This document shows, in pieces, positions 21,313-28,856 of a stretch of DNA of 64,000 nt. A program made the translations under genes and the position numbers. The stretch comes from Rhizobium leucaenae USDA 9039 (GTDB lineage Bacteria; Pseudomonadota; Alphaproteobacteria; Rhizobiales; Rhizobiaceae): the NCBI RefSeq assembly GCF_000426285.1, contig NZ_AUFB01000004.1, positions 310,001 through 374,000 of the forward strand. The letters run 5' to 3'. Every line of letters begins with the position of its first letter. Within the stretch, counting starts at the first letter, position 1. The notes below the pieces were generated by a model. That model was given only the letters and a program-made list of their open reading frames with translations. It ran no database searches and was not told the DNA's origin.

Positions 21313-22067
21313 GGGCGAGAAACCACTGTCTTCCGATCAGCAAGGTCCCCAGGGAAGAGAAGAAGAGATGACGACCATATGTGACAAAGGCAAGACCTGA
21401 ATGAAAAAACAACGGCCGTAATATGCGATTTTATTTCCGGCAGGTTCAACCAAGGGCTACATTCTCCCTACATCCCACACGAGTCCCGACGAGTCGGGAA
21501 CAGCTTGAGAACGAATCGGCGACGAATCGCTGACTCCATTCGGTTCTCTGTCTGTTCACTACTATATATGGATTTCGCCTTACGAAAGCCCACCAGATCG
21601 TGAATCGCGTTTTGGCTACCTTCGTCGCCTGAACTGGGGTCAAGTGTCGAATCCAGTGGAATGGCACGCGCGTTTGCCAATATGGTTAACCATTTGTAAA
21701 TGTCCATGAATTTCACATAACCATGCCGCAGCAAGCTTACAATTAAGATTCGGGCCAAAGCCGGAACGAATCGGCGACGAATCGTTGACCTCCCTCGATT
21801 CCGCATTTGTTCTCCACAACATCTGGCGTCTTGCCGAAAGAAAAATACAGGACTCTGCAGGGTTGAAGCGCCGAATCACATCGAATCGTGGATTGCAATT
21901 AACTTTTGAGAGAATCGTAATATAAAAAGCTCGTAATTTCGCGCGCTGATTGAATAAATTAACTTATTGATCAAAGCCGGAACGAATTGGCGACGAATCG
22001 CCCATTCTTTCGTGTACTCGATTTGTTCATGTCTAGATATAGCGTTTGAATGAAGGAGCTCATCCAA
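21313..22067. other. AT-rich intergenic region upstream of the helicase
   Basis: No convincing protein gene is visible between the helicase start and the small frame at 22068. The sequence is clearly richer in A and T than its flanks. It holds a 7-bp inverted repeat TCCCGAC/GTCGGGA at 21484-21499, a perfect palindrome ATGGTTAACCAT at 21682-21693, and the first three copies of the 63-bp repeat. Several short minus-strand frames cross the repeats but lack ribosome sites. Confidence 0.6.
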
Positions 22068-22293
22068 ATGGAGAATAACGCGCCGAGCCGGTTGGTAGAA
22101 AATTGCGCGGCATTAACCATTTCGGCGAGGAGAGTACCACTTTTCGGCGATAAGGCTCAGCCCGATCCATCTAAAGAAGTAGACTCCGCCATGGCAAACC
22201 GCCGTCGCCGTTAACCACAGCTCAAATGGAGAACGAATCGCCGACGAATCGCGGACGCGTCCGCCTTCTCGTTTCGTTCACCGCAAGATGTTG
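21509..22293 (+). repeat. Four dispersed copies of a 63-bp promoter-like element
   Basis: Copies lie at 21509-21571, 21764-21826, 21980-22042 and 22231-22293, all in the same direction. The first 21 bases are GAACG, then AATCGGCG, then ACGAATCG, with a single change in each of copies 3 and 4. They contain ACGAATCG twice, 11 bp apart. The middle 21 bases vary. Bases 43-49 read TTYGTTC or TCTGTTC, so GAAC and GTTC close each unit at exactly 49 bp. A CWANAT hexamer follows four bases later in every copy (CTATAT, CAACAT, CTAGAT, CAAGAT), then a conserved T and G. Copies 2 and 3 also share CAAAGCCG just upstream. The layout resembles a regulator site plus a -10 box. Confidence 0.8.
22068..22214 (+). 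CDS. Small hypothetical protein, 48 residues
   Basis: An ATG at 22068 follows AAGGAG (22053-22058) with a nine-base spacer, an excellent ribosome site. The protein begins MENNAPSRLVENC and ends AMANRRRR, basic and without a membrane segment. I do not recognise a family. It lies between copies 3 and 4 of the 63-bp element. The CTAGAT of copy 3 (22033-22038) would place a transcript start near 22045, leaving a short leader just ahead of the ribosome site. This coherence makes the gene more believable than its size alone would. Confidence 0.5.
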   Translation: MENNAPSRLVENCAALTISARRVPLFGDKAQPDPSKEVDSAMANRRRR

Positions 22294-22590
22294 TATTTAA
22301 AGCAATTTTTTAACCATATGCCGAAGTCTTTTTCAACTTTTCCGCCGCGTGACTCCCGTGCCTGTGTTAACTTGTATGCCTCGGCATGCCGGCTCATCTT
22401 CATGTCTTGTTATTTCTGAGCCGGAACAATTTCCGAGGAAAAAAGTTTCTATCGACAGCGGCATTGATGCGCCTCTCATTCGGCAGAAACGGATAAGGAC
22501 GCATCAGCACTTGTATCTAGCGCATCTTATCCGCTTGCGTGAGGTCGCTCTGGCGGGATGCTCTAGGCGCTGGACGCGGAGGATTACGCC
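22215..22590. other. Intergenic region upstream of the DUF3309 gene
   Basis: This gap holds the fourth 63-bp copy, a perfect GCGGACGCGTCCGC palindrome inside it (22250-22263), a TTAACCAT at 22310-22317, and a hairpin-forming pair CGGATAAG/CTTATCCG at 22490-22497 and 22526-22533. The end, GGGATGCTCTA near 22556-22566, resembles the edge of the extragenic palindrome at 4293-4336. No credible frame is seen. Confidence 0.5.
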
Positions 22591-22746
22591 ATGCTTGGTA
22601 CAATATTGCTCGTGATTTTGGTTCTGCTGCTGATCGGAGCCCTCCCCAACTGGGGTTATAGCCGGGGTTGGGGTTATGGTCCGTCGGGCGGTCTCGGGCT
22701 CGTTTTTGTCATCATTCTCATTCTGCTATTGATGGGCCGGATCTAA
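22591..22746 (+). CDS. DUF3309 small membrane protein
   Basis: The 51-residue product starts MLGTILLVILVLLLIG, continues through a glycine/aromatic middle (WGYSRGWGYGPSGG) and ends in a second hydrophobic helix with GRI. This two-helix pattern with the WGYGPSGGLG linker is the DUF3309 family, found widely in proteobacteria and of unknown function. GGAGG sits about 8 bases upstream of the ATG. It is followed by a lipoprotein gene after 44 bases. Confidence 0.82.
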   Translation: MLGTILLVILVLLLIGALPNWGYSRGWGYGPSGGLGLVFVIILILLLMGRI

Positions 22747-22790
22747 TCCGGCCGATTTGTTGAAGACCTCACACACCAGGGAGCAATGCT

Positions 22791-23045
22791 ATGAAGAAAA
22801 TCATCGTCGCGATCGCCCTTGCCGGCGCCCTTGCCTCATGCACGGCGACCGAAAGGGGAACAGCTATCGGCGCCGGAACCGGCGCGGTAATAGGTGGCGT
22901 TGCCAGCCATAGCTGGGGTGGTGCCGCAATTGGCGCCGTCGCCGGTGGTGCTGTCGGCTATCTCATCGGCCGGTCCGAAGAGCACCGCGGCTATTGCATT
23001 TACCGCGATCGCAACGGCCACCGCTACGAGGCTCGCTGCCGCTAA
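22791..23045 (+). CDS. Glycine-zipper outer-membrane lipoprotein
   Basis: The 84-residue precursor has MKKIIVAIALAGALASC, a lipoprotein signal ending in a LASC box. After it comes a glycine-zipper stretch (GTAIGAGTGAVIGGVASHSW, then GAAIGAVAGGAVGYLIG) of the kind that packs into membranes in Rickettsia 17-kDa-type proteins. A polar tail with two cysteines and several arginines ends the protein (YCIYRDRNGHRYEARCR). GGGAG precedes the ATG. Its role is probably in envelope structure; the exact function is unknown. Confidence 0.82.
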   Translation: MKKIIVAIALAGALASCTATERGTAIGAGTGAVIGGVASHSWGGAAIGAVAGGAVGYLIGRSEEHRGYCIYRDRNGHRYEARCR

Positions 23046-23217
23046 GGCGCTCATACGCGAAGATCGATTTCCTTCGGCCGATCGTCACCGCTTCGTTGAT
23101 GATCGGCCATGAAGGTCCAACTTTCGAAAATTTCGGGCCGATTTTCTTAAGACGAACACTCAAACCCACACCGGATTCGGGGGGATCGCGTCAACGTTTT
23201 TGGAAAGGAACGGCACC

Positions 23218-23373
23218 ATGGCCGAGTTCATCGCAAGCATCGCAGCACTCACTCTTGTCGGCACCACATTTTTTGTAATGGGTCATGCCGTGCGGATGCG
23301 GGACAAGGAGATGCGCCGCGCGGCGCTTGAGGCTGTCGTTTTGGAATTCAAACCTCGGCAACGGCGCCCGTGA
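23218..23373 (+). CDS. Small single-helix hypothetical protein
   Basis: An ATG at 23218 has AAAGGA about 7 bases upstream. The 51-residue product begins MAEFIASIAALTLVGTTFFV, one probable membrane helix, and ends in a strongly basic cytoplasmic-type tail, EFKPRQRRP. I recognise no family. It is convergent with phbB and is followed by the strong hairpin at 23387-23415. Confidence 0.6.
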   Translation: MAEFIASIAALTLVGTTFFVMGHAVRMRDKEMRRAALEAVVLEFKPRQRRP

Positions 23374-23386
23374 GTTCAAGCCAGCA

Positions 23387-23415
23387 ATGACTGCCGGGTA
23401 TTCCCCGGCAGTCAT
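23387..23415. terminator. 12-bp stem terminator between convergent genes
   Basis: ATGACTGCCGGG at 23387-23398 and CCCGGCAGTCAT at 23404-23415 are perfect complements around a five-base loop. The hairpin lies 14 bases after the small gene and about 20 bases after the phbB stop. It lacks long T-runs, but its position suggests it ends both transcripts. Confidence 0.7.
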
Positions 23416-23436
23416 CCGTCATTCCGTTGCATCAGC

Positions 23437-24162
23437 TCAGACGAAGAACTGCCCGCCATTGGCGCTGATGGTCGATCCCGTAATGAAGCCGGCATCGTCG
23501 CTGGCAAGGAAGACCGCGATGCGGGCGATTTCCTCCGGCTCGCCGAGGCGTCCCACGGGGATCTGCGGAATAATCCGCTCGTTCAGCACCTTTTCCGGCA
23601 CCGCGAGCACCATCTCCGTGCCGATATAACCGGGGCAAATGGCGTTGACGGTGATGTTCTTGGCTGCGCCTTCTTGGGCCAGTGCCTTGGTGAAGCCGAG
23701 ATCGCCGGCCTTGGCGGCGGAATAGTTCGCCTGACCCATCTGACCCTTCTGACCATTGATCGAAGAGATATTGATAACGCGGCCGAAACTGCGGTCGCGC
23801 ATGCCCTGCCAGACATGATGGGTCATGTTGAACAGGCCGGTGAGGTTCGTATTGATGACCTCGTGCCATTGCTGCGGCGTCATCTTGTGGAACATGGCGT
23901 CTCGGGTGATTCCGGCATTGTTCACGAGGATATCGATCGGGCCAAGCTCGTCCTGCACCTTGGCAATGCCCGCGCCGCATGCGTCATAGTCGGACACATC
24001 CCACTTGTGGACGGAAATGCCGGTCTCGTTACGAAAAGCCTGTGCTTTCTCCTCGTTGCCGGCATAGGTTGCTGCAACCTTGTAACCCGCATTGCGCAGC
24101 GCCATCGAAATGGCTGCCCCGATGCCGCGCGTACCGCCTGTCACCAACGCCACTCTGCTCAT
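23437..24162 (-). CDS. phbB: Acetoacetyl-CoA reductase
   Basis: PhbB reduces acetoacetyl-CoA to (R)-3-hydroxybutyryl-CoA with NADPH (EC 1.1.1.36), the second step of polyhydroxybutyrate synthesis. It is a classical short-chain dehydrogenase: TGGTRGIG at 8-15 binds the cofactor, NNAG at 81-84 stabilises the fold, and S134, Y147 and K151 (NYSAAK) form the active site. The length of 241 residues is exact for the family. It lies downstream of phbA on the same strand with a gap of about 130 bases. Confidence 0.95.
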   Translation of the reverse strand: MSRVALVTGGTRGIGAAISMALRNAGYKVAATYAGNEEKAQAFRNETGISVHKWDVSDYDACGAGIAKVQDELGPIDILVNNAGITRDAMFHKMTPQQWHEVINTNLTGLFNMTHHVWQGMRDRSFGRVINISSINGQKGQMGQANYSAAKAGDLGFTKALAQEGAAKNITVNAICPGYIGTEMVLAVPEKVLNERIIPQIPVGRLGEPEEIARIAVFLASDDAGFITGSTISANGGQFFV

Positions 24163-24290
24163 AGTCCACTCCCCTCTGTTGTCGCCAAAGCGGGGATGAG
24201 CGATTTCAAATCGTTCATCCCACGCCTGCTGTTTATTTTAGTACGAACTTACTAACAACCCTCGCATGTGCGGGGATCAAGGGCAGCGCA

Positions 24291-25472
24291 CTAGAGCGCC
24301 TCGAAGCACATGGCAACGCCCATGCCGCCGCCGATGCAAAGCGTTGCAAGACCCTTCTTGGCGCCGCGGCGCTTCATCTCGAACAGCAGCGTGTTGAGGA
24401 TGCGGGCGCCGGAGGCACCAATCGGGTGGCCGATGGCGATCGCACCGCCATTGACGTTGACGATCGATGTATCCCAGCCGAGATCCTTGTTGACGGCGCA
24501 GGCTTGCGCGGCAAAAGCCTCATTGGCTTCGACCAGATCGAGATCGCCGACAGACCAGCCGGCCTTCTCCAGGGCCTTGCGCGAGGCCGGGATCGGGCCG
24601 CTGCCCATGATCTGCGGGTCGACGCCGGCAGTTGCCCAGGAGACGATGCGCGCAAGCGGCTGGATGCCGCGGCGCGAGGCTTCCGCCTCGGTCATCAGCA
24701 CGGTAGCGGCCGCGCCGTCATTGAGGCCGGAGGCATTGCCGGCCGTCACCGTGCCTTCCTTGTCGAAGGCGGGGCGCAGCTTGGTCATGCCGTCCAGGGT
24801 CGCGCCGTGGCGGATATATTCGTCGGCATCGACGCTGACGTCGCCCTTGCGGCCCTTGACGATGAAGGGCACGATCTCATCCTTGAAGCGGCCGGCGAGC
24901 TGCGCCGCCTCGGCCTTGTTCTGCGAGGAAACGGCGAACTGATCCTGATCGTCGCGCGAAAGCTGCCACTGGCGGGCAATGTTTTCCGCCGTATTCCCCA
25001 TGTGATAGCCGTAGAAGGCGTCCGTCAGGCCATCCTTGATCATCGTGTCGATCATCTTTATGTCGCCCATCTTGGTGCCGCCGCGAAGATGCGCGGCATG
25101 CGGGGCCATCGACATCGATTCCTGGCCGCCGGCGACGATGATCCTGGCGTCGCCGGAAACGATCTGCTGCATGCCGAGCGCTACGGCGCGCAAACCGGAA
25201 CCGCAGAGCTGGTTGACACTCCAGGCGGTCGCCTCCTGCGGGATGCCGGCTTTCATGGCGGCCTGGCGGGCCGGGTTCTGGCCTTCGCCGGCCTGCAGCA
25301 CCTGACCGAGAATCACCTCGTCAACTTCTCGGCCTTCCACACCGGCGCGCTCCAATGCGCCTTTGATCGCGGCTGCGCCGAGCTCATGAGCCGGAATGGT
25401 CGCAAAGGCGCCGTTGAAGGAACCGACAGCAGTGCGAGCCGCACTGGCGACGACGATAGATGGATTGCTCAT
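24291..25472 (-). CDS. phbA: Acetyl-CoA acetyltransferase (beta-ketothiolase)
   Basis: PhbA condenses two acetyl-CoA to acetoacetyl-CoA (EC 2.3.1.9). The nucleophile is C90 in [11 protein letters not shown]349 in GHPIGASG and C379 in CIGGGMG complete the active site. The ATG giving [19 protein letters not shown] is chosen because GAGGAG lies 7 bases upstream; the frame is open 15 codons further, but those residues are not thiolase-like. The length is 393 residues. It forms the phbAB operon and is divergent from phaR. Confidence 0.95.
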   Translation of the reverse strand: MSNPSIVVASAARTAVGSFNGAFATIPAHELGAAAIKGALERAGVEGREVDEVILGQVLQAGEGQNPARQAAMKAGIPQEATAWSVNQLCGSGLRAVALGMQQIVSGDARIIVAGGQESMSMAPHAAHLRGGTKMGDIKMIDTMIKDGLTDAFYGYHMGNTAENIARQWQLSRDDQDQFAVSSQNKAEAAQLAGRFKDEIVPFIVKGRKGDVSVDADEYIRHGATLDGMTKLRPAFDKEGTVTAGNASGLNDGAAATVLMTEAEASRRGIQPLARIVSWATAGVDPQIMGSGPIPASRKALEKAGWSVGDLDLVEANEAFAAQACAVNKDLGWDTSIVNVNGGAIAIGHPIGASGARILNTLLFEMKRRGAKKGLATLCIGGGMGVAMCFEAL

Positions 25473-25710
25473 GGGAAGCTCCTCACAGGTTGAACATATA
25501 TAAGCCGAAACTGTCAAAGCTTTGCGCCCGAGTCAAACGCCAAGAATTTTGATCTTGCAGATTTCATGAAGCCGTCATCGCCGGCAAAAAATCCAATTAA
25601 AGGAAAGGGCTTGCCGCATCGCACAAAGCGATTGTCACCAAGCTTCTTTTGCGTCTACACTTGGTCGCGGAGGAGTTTCCATACAATCAGACGGGGCCAG
25701 GAGACTGATA

Positions 25711-26283
25711 ATGGCAAAGAATGAGGGCCAGATCATAATCAAGAAATATGCCAATCGCCGCCTATACAATACCGGCACCAGCACATACGTGACGTTGGAT
25801 GACCTGGCGGAGATGGTGAAAAAGGGAGAGGAATTTATCGTTCAGGATGCAAAAAGCGGCGAAGAAATCACGCATTCGGTGCTGACGCAGATCATTTTCG
25901 AACAGGAATCAAAGACTGGAAATACGCTGTTGCCGATTTCCTTCCTGAGGCAACTGATCACTTATTACGGCGATCAGATGCAGATGGTCGTACCGAGCTT
26001 TCTCGAACATTCCATGCGGGCCTTCACCGAGCAGCAGACCCAGATGCGCGAGCAGATCAATCGCGCCTTCGGCGAAACGCCGCTCGGCAAGAACCTGCAA
26101 TTGCCGATCCAGATGGTGGAAGAACAGGTTCGCCGCAATACCGAGATGTTCCAGCAGGCCATGCAGATGTTCTCGCCCTTCATGAAGCCGCCGGCGAAAG
26201 AAAGCCGCAAGGCGGAGGCAAAGGACATCGACGAGCTGAAAGAGCAGCTACGCGCGATGCAGAACAAGCTGGATAGCTTATGA
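25711..26283 (+). CDS. phaR: Polyhydroxyalkanoate synthesis regulator PhaR (AniA)
   Basis: The N-terminal 60 residues (IIIKKYANRRLYNTGTSTYVTLDDLAEMVKKGEEF) are the PHB/PHA accumulation regulator DNA-binding domain. A second conserved domain follows to about residue 115 (VLTQIIFEQESKTGNTLLP). The tail is glutamine-rich and ends in a coiled coil, IDELKEQLRAMQNKL. In related bacteria PhaR senses PHB and represses phasin and other genes. In Rhizobium etli and S. meliloti the orthologue AniA directs carbon between PHB and exopolysaccharide. It is divergent from phbAB over a 238-bp gap. Confidence 0.93.
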   Translation: MAKNEGQIIIKKYANRRLYNTGTSTYVTLDDLAEMVKKGEEFIVQDAKSGEEITHSVLTQIIFEQESKTGNTLLPISFLRQLITYYGDQMQMVVPSFLEHSMRAFTEQQTQMREQINRAFGETPLGKNLQLPIQMVEEQVRRNTEMFQQAMQMFSPFMKPPAKESRKAEAKDIDELKEQLRAMQNKLDSL

Positions 26284-26289
26284 GTTCCT

Positions 26290-26432
26290 CCCCTCGCCCC
26301 ATCGGGGAGAGGGTGGCGCAATAGCGCCGGGTGAGGGGCGTTACCGGCATTTGTGTGCCAGTTTTTACTCCCATAGGGGCGCAACGCCTGCTCAACCATG
26401 CTCCGGCCGAGCTTCTCCCCGCCGGGGAGAAG
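26290..26432. repeat. Intergenic mosaic palindrome element
   Basis: Just after phaR, CCCCTCGCCCC and GGGGAGAGGG form a stem. A second stem GGCGC/GCGCC (26315-26328) and the phrase GGTGAGGGGCGTTACCGG follow. The element ends with CTTCTCCCC/GGGGAGAAG (26412-26432). The same CTCGCCCCATCGGGG and GTGAGGGG-CGTTACCGG phrases recur at 38549-38648. Mosaic elements built of two or three palindromes are a known feature between rhizobial genes. Confidence 0.7.
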
Positions 26433-26443
26433 TCAAAAAACCC

Positions 26444-26851
26444 TCACAATCCGATCGACACGTCTCGTCCCGCCGAGCGGATCGAGATCGTGAACCCGCC
26501 GATGACATCGATGAAGGCGATAGTCATCAGGACGAAAAATGTTTGCGTGGCCGCATCCTTGACCAGCAGGAATTCGACGAGATAGGCGATGAACACCAGC
26601 ATCGACAGCATATGATTGAGCAGTGAGCCCGAACCATTGCGCGTTGCCTTCAGGATTTCGAAGAACAGCGTAATCAGGGCGACGACGATGAAAAGATCGC
26701 CGAGCTGCAGGGTCCACGTCGCGCCCGAGAGCATGGCGAGAGCAAGAATGACATCATTGAGGGAAGCGATGCCGCCGGCGCCCATAAGACCCAGCATCGC
26801 CAGATTGTAGAGCACGAGGGGAACGATCATCAGTGGGAGGGCAACAATCAT
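26444..26851 (-). CDS. Hypothetical four-helix membrane protein
   Basis: The 135-residue product from ATG 26851 is almost entirely hydrophobic, with four likely membrane helices: IVALPLMIVPLVLYNLAMLG, a long second segment around VILALAMLSG to LFIVVALITLFFEILKA, MLSMLVFIAYLVEFLLV, and FFVLMTIAFIDVIGGFTI. I recognise no family. AAGAGA lies about 11 bases upstream; a GTG two codons earlier is an alternative start. It is encoded downstream of rpmF on the same strand, with a terminator between. Confidence 0.75.
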   Translation of the reverse strand: MIVALPLMIVPLVLYNLAMLGLMGAGGIASLNDVILALAMLSGATWTLQLGDLFIVVALITLFFEILKATRNGSGSLLNHMLSMLVFIAYLVEFLLVKDAATQTFFVLMTIAFIDVIGGFTISIRSAGRDVSIGL

Positions 26852-26959
26852 AGTCACAAAATCTCTTCGGAATTGAAGTCGCCGCAAGTCTTAGCGCATA
26901 CCCTCAAAACTGCGAAACGGTTTTCGGCACGATCCCTACTGCACCAAATCCGCAAACGG

Positions 26960-26986
26960 AAAAGGCCGGCGAAGCGCCAGCCTTTT
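26960..26986 (-). terminator. Terminator downstream of rpmF
   Basis: AAAAGGC and GCCTTTT, with the inner pairs GGCG/CGCC, form a stem with one mismatch at 26960-26985. It is A-rich on one side and T-rich on the other, so it can act in either direction. It lies 28 bases after the rpmF stop. Confidence 0.75.
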
Positions 26987-27013
26987 GATCTCAACCCTTA
27001 AGGGAGCGCTAGA

Positions 27014-27199
27014 TTATGCGCTTTCCTTCGGCGTCAGAACCTGACGGCCGCGGTACATGCCGGTCTTCAGGTCGATATGATGCGGGCGACGCAGTTCGCC
27101 GGAGTTCTTGTCTTCGACATAGGTCGGAGCCTTCAGCGCATCGGCCGAGCGGCGCATACCGCGCTTGGACGGGCTCGTTTTTCTCTTCGGTACAGCCAT
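27014..27199 (-). CDS. rpmF: 50S ribosomal protein L32
   Basis: The 61-residue protein starts [20 protein letters not shown], the invariant L32 N-terminus. It continues with the conserved patch [19 protein letters not shown]. The alphaproteobacterial form lacks the zinc-binding cysteines, as here. GGAG lies 9 bases upstream of the ATG. The frame is open further upstream, but those residues are not part of L32. Confidence 0.97.
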
Positions 27200-27378
27200 T
27201 CTCGTTACTCCACTTTGCGGACGAAACATATCAGCGGCCAGCCAGGCGGCCGAAACAGACATGGATCAATTTCGGAAATTGGGCGGGCTTATACATGGCT
27301 CAAGGGGCTTTGACCAGTCCCTTCCCGCATTTTTTGCCCGCACCACCGGATTCAGCCGGATGCAAGCCGAATCAATGA

Positions 27379-28026
27379 TCAGGCTTCGTCCTCCGGCACG
27401 ATCCACGGCTCCTCACGCGCCGCCTTTTCCCACTTCTGCCAGGCGGGCAGGGCTTTCATCGCCGCCATATAGTCCAGCGTCTCAGCGGCAGCGACGAGAT
27501 CATAAACTTCAAAGCGGTTGACGATCGGCGCGAACATGGCGTCGGCGCCGGAAAAAGCGCCGAACAGGAAGGGCCCGCCGGAACGGGCGCGCATTTCGCG
27601 CCAGATCGTCTCGATACGCGCAACGTCCTCCATGACACCCTCCGGCAGATCGAGCCGGCTGACCGGACGACGGATGTTCATCGGGCAGGCATTGCGCAGC
27701 GCCCGGAAGCCCGCCAGCATTTCCATGGAGATCGACCGCGCCAGGGCGCGCGCCTGCCGCTCCTTAGGCCAGAGGCCGGCATCCGGGAAAAGCTCGGCCG
27801 CATATTCGATGATGGCGAGCGATTCCCAGACCTTGAAGCCGTCATGGACCAGCATCGGCACCCTGCCCGTCGGTGAAACCTCGCGGATGCGCGGATTGCC
27901 GGCTGGAAAATCGAAGGGGATCAGCACCTCTTCGAAAGCGATGCCGCAACCCTCCAAGGCGATCCAAGGCCGAAGCGACCAGGAGGAATAGTTCTTGTTT
28001 CCGATATAGAGGGTCAGCTTGTCCAT
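27379..28026 (-). CDS. Glutathione S-transferase family protein
   Basis: The 215-residue protein has a thioredoxin-like N-terminal domain, LYIGNKNYSSWSLRPWIALE, with the usual S/N active-site region near residues 10-15. The glutathione-site motif VPMLVHDGFKVWESLAIIEY (near 56-75) contains the cis-proline and the ES pair. The all-helical C-terminal domain follows. This NYSSWSLRP type is common in proteobacteria, and its substrates are mostly unknown. It overlaps neither neighbour; the phosphoesterase gene upstream ends 12 bases before it. Confidence 0.88.
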   Translation of the reverse strand: MDKLTLYIGNKNYSSWSLRPWIALEGCGIAFEEVLIPFDFPAGNPRIREVSPTGRVPMLVHDGFKVWESLAIIEYAAELFPDAGLWPKERQARALARSISMEMLAGFRALRNACPMNIRRPVSRLDLPEGVMEDVARIETIWREMRARSGGPFLFGAFSGADAMFAPIVNRFEVYDLVAAAETLDYMAAMKALPAWQKWEKAAREEPWIVPEDEA

Positions 28027-28038
28027 GGTTTGTCCTTT

Positions 28039-28761
28039 TTATTTTGGGAACTCGAATACCAGAAGTTCCTCGAAATGCTTCATGTCGTCGAAGGCGCAGA
28101 AGGCCGGCGGACGCAGCTCGAGAACAGGCACCTCGGCGCGAACATCGGCAGCAACCTTGTCCAGCATCGCCTGCCAGCGCGGCAGCGCCTCATCGCTAAG
28201 CCGCTCGATCACATAGGAGAAGGTGATATGGAACGGATAGACATGGTGATCGGGATGGCGGTAGCCGAGAAGGTCCGCAAGGGCGTTGCGCCACTCCCGT
28301 ATCACCTTCCGATCGGTCTCGGTCGCACCGTCCATCAAAAGACCGCTTGGCCGCGCATGCGTCACCGCCACCTTGAACGGATCGCGCATCGAAAAGGCCT
28401 TCAGGCGCTCGCCCAGGATCTCGGTCATCTCGTCGATCGGCGTATCCAGCGCAATATCCGCCGGCCAATACGGCTGGTTGCGGCGGTATTCGATAATACC
28501 CTGAAACAGCGTCATATGCAGGCTGGAAATCGGCGTGAAGGTGAATTGCGAAGCTTCCGGCATCGCCAGAAATTGCTCCCGGGCGGCAACGAGGGCGCGC
28601 TGCGTTTCGGAGCCTTCCACCACGTGGCAGACGATCGTATTGCCCGGCTCATATTGGAAATTACCCGAAAGATCGAAGCGCGTGCCGAGATGAACGGATG
28701 GTTCGGGATGGCGGCTCTTGGAATATTTCAGCAGTTCGGGCGAAAAGGCATCGATGCTCAT
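28039..28761 (-). CDS. 2H phosphoesterase superfamily protein (DUF1868 type)
   Basis: Two histidine motifs identify the 2H phosphoesterase fold: LHMTLF near residue 84 and FHITFS near 199. They would form the catalytic pair for cleaving cyclic or linear phosphodiesters, as in LigT-type enzymes. The length of about 240 residues and the spacing match DUF1868 proteins, whose substrate is not established. The ATG giving MSIDAFSPELLKYS is preferred, although no strong ribosome site is visible; an upstream frame adds ten residues. It is probably co-transcribed with the GST gene that starts 12 bases later. Confidence 0.8.
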   Translation of the reverse strand: MSIDAFSPELLKYSKSRHPEPSVHLGTRFDLSGNFQYEPGNTIVCHVVEGSETQRALVAAREQFLAMPEASQFTFTPISSLHMTLFQGIIEYRRNQPYWPADIALDTPIDEMTEILGERLKAFSMRDPFKVAVTHARPSGLLMDGATETDRKVIREWRNALADLLGYRHPDHHVYPFHITFSYVIERLSDEALPRWQAMLDKVAADVRAEVPVLELRPPAFCAFDDMKHFEELLVFEFPK

Positions 28762-28856
28762 GGGGCAGGTCCGATTTGGTTGGCAGATCACCCGCCCTTA
28801 CGTCAGAAGCAAGAATGCCAGATGACGCTAAGCCGATCGAACGACAAGTTCTGATA

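Noticed and set aside
21446..22067. Minus-strand short frames crossing the repeats (with RRRFVPAL-like text)
   Set aside because: They share residues only because the DNA repeat is read in the same frame. They have no ribosome sites, and copy 4 is read in another frame.
21509..22293. CRISPR array
   Set aside because: The repeats are about 200 bp apart with unequal spacing, only four copies exist, and no cas genes are near.
21509..22293. Plasmid or chromosomal iteron origin
   Set aside because: Direct repeats resemble iterons, but no replication initiator gene is near and the fixed inverted ends and -10-like box fit promoters better.
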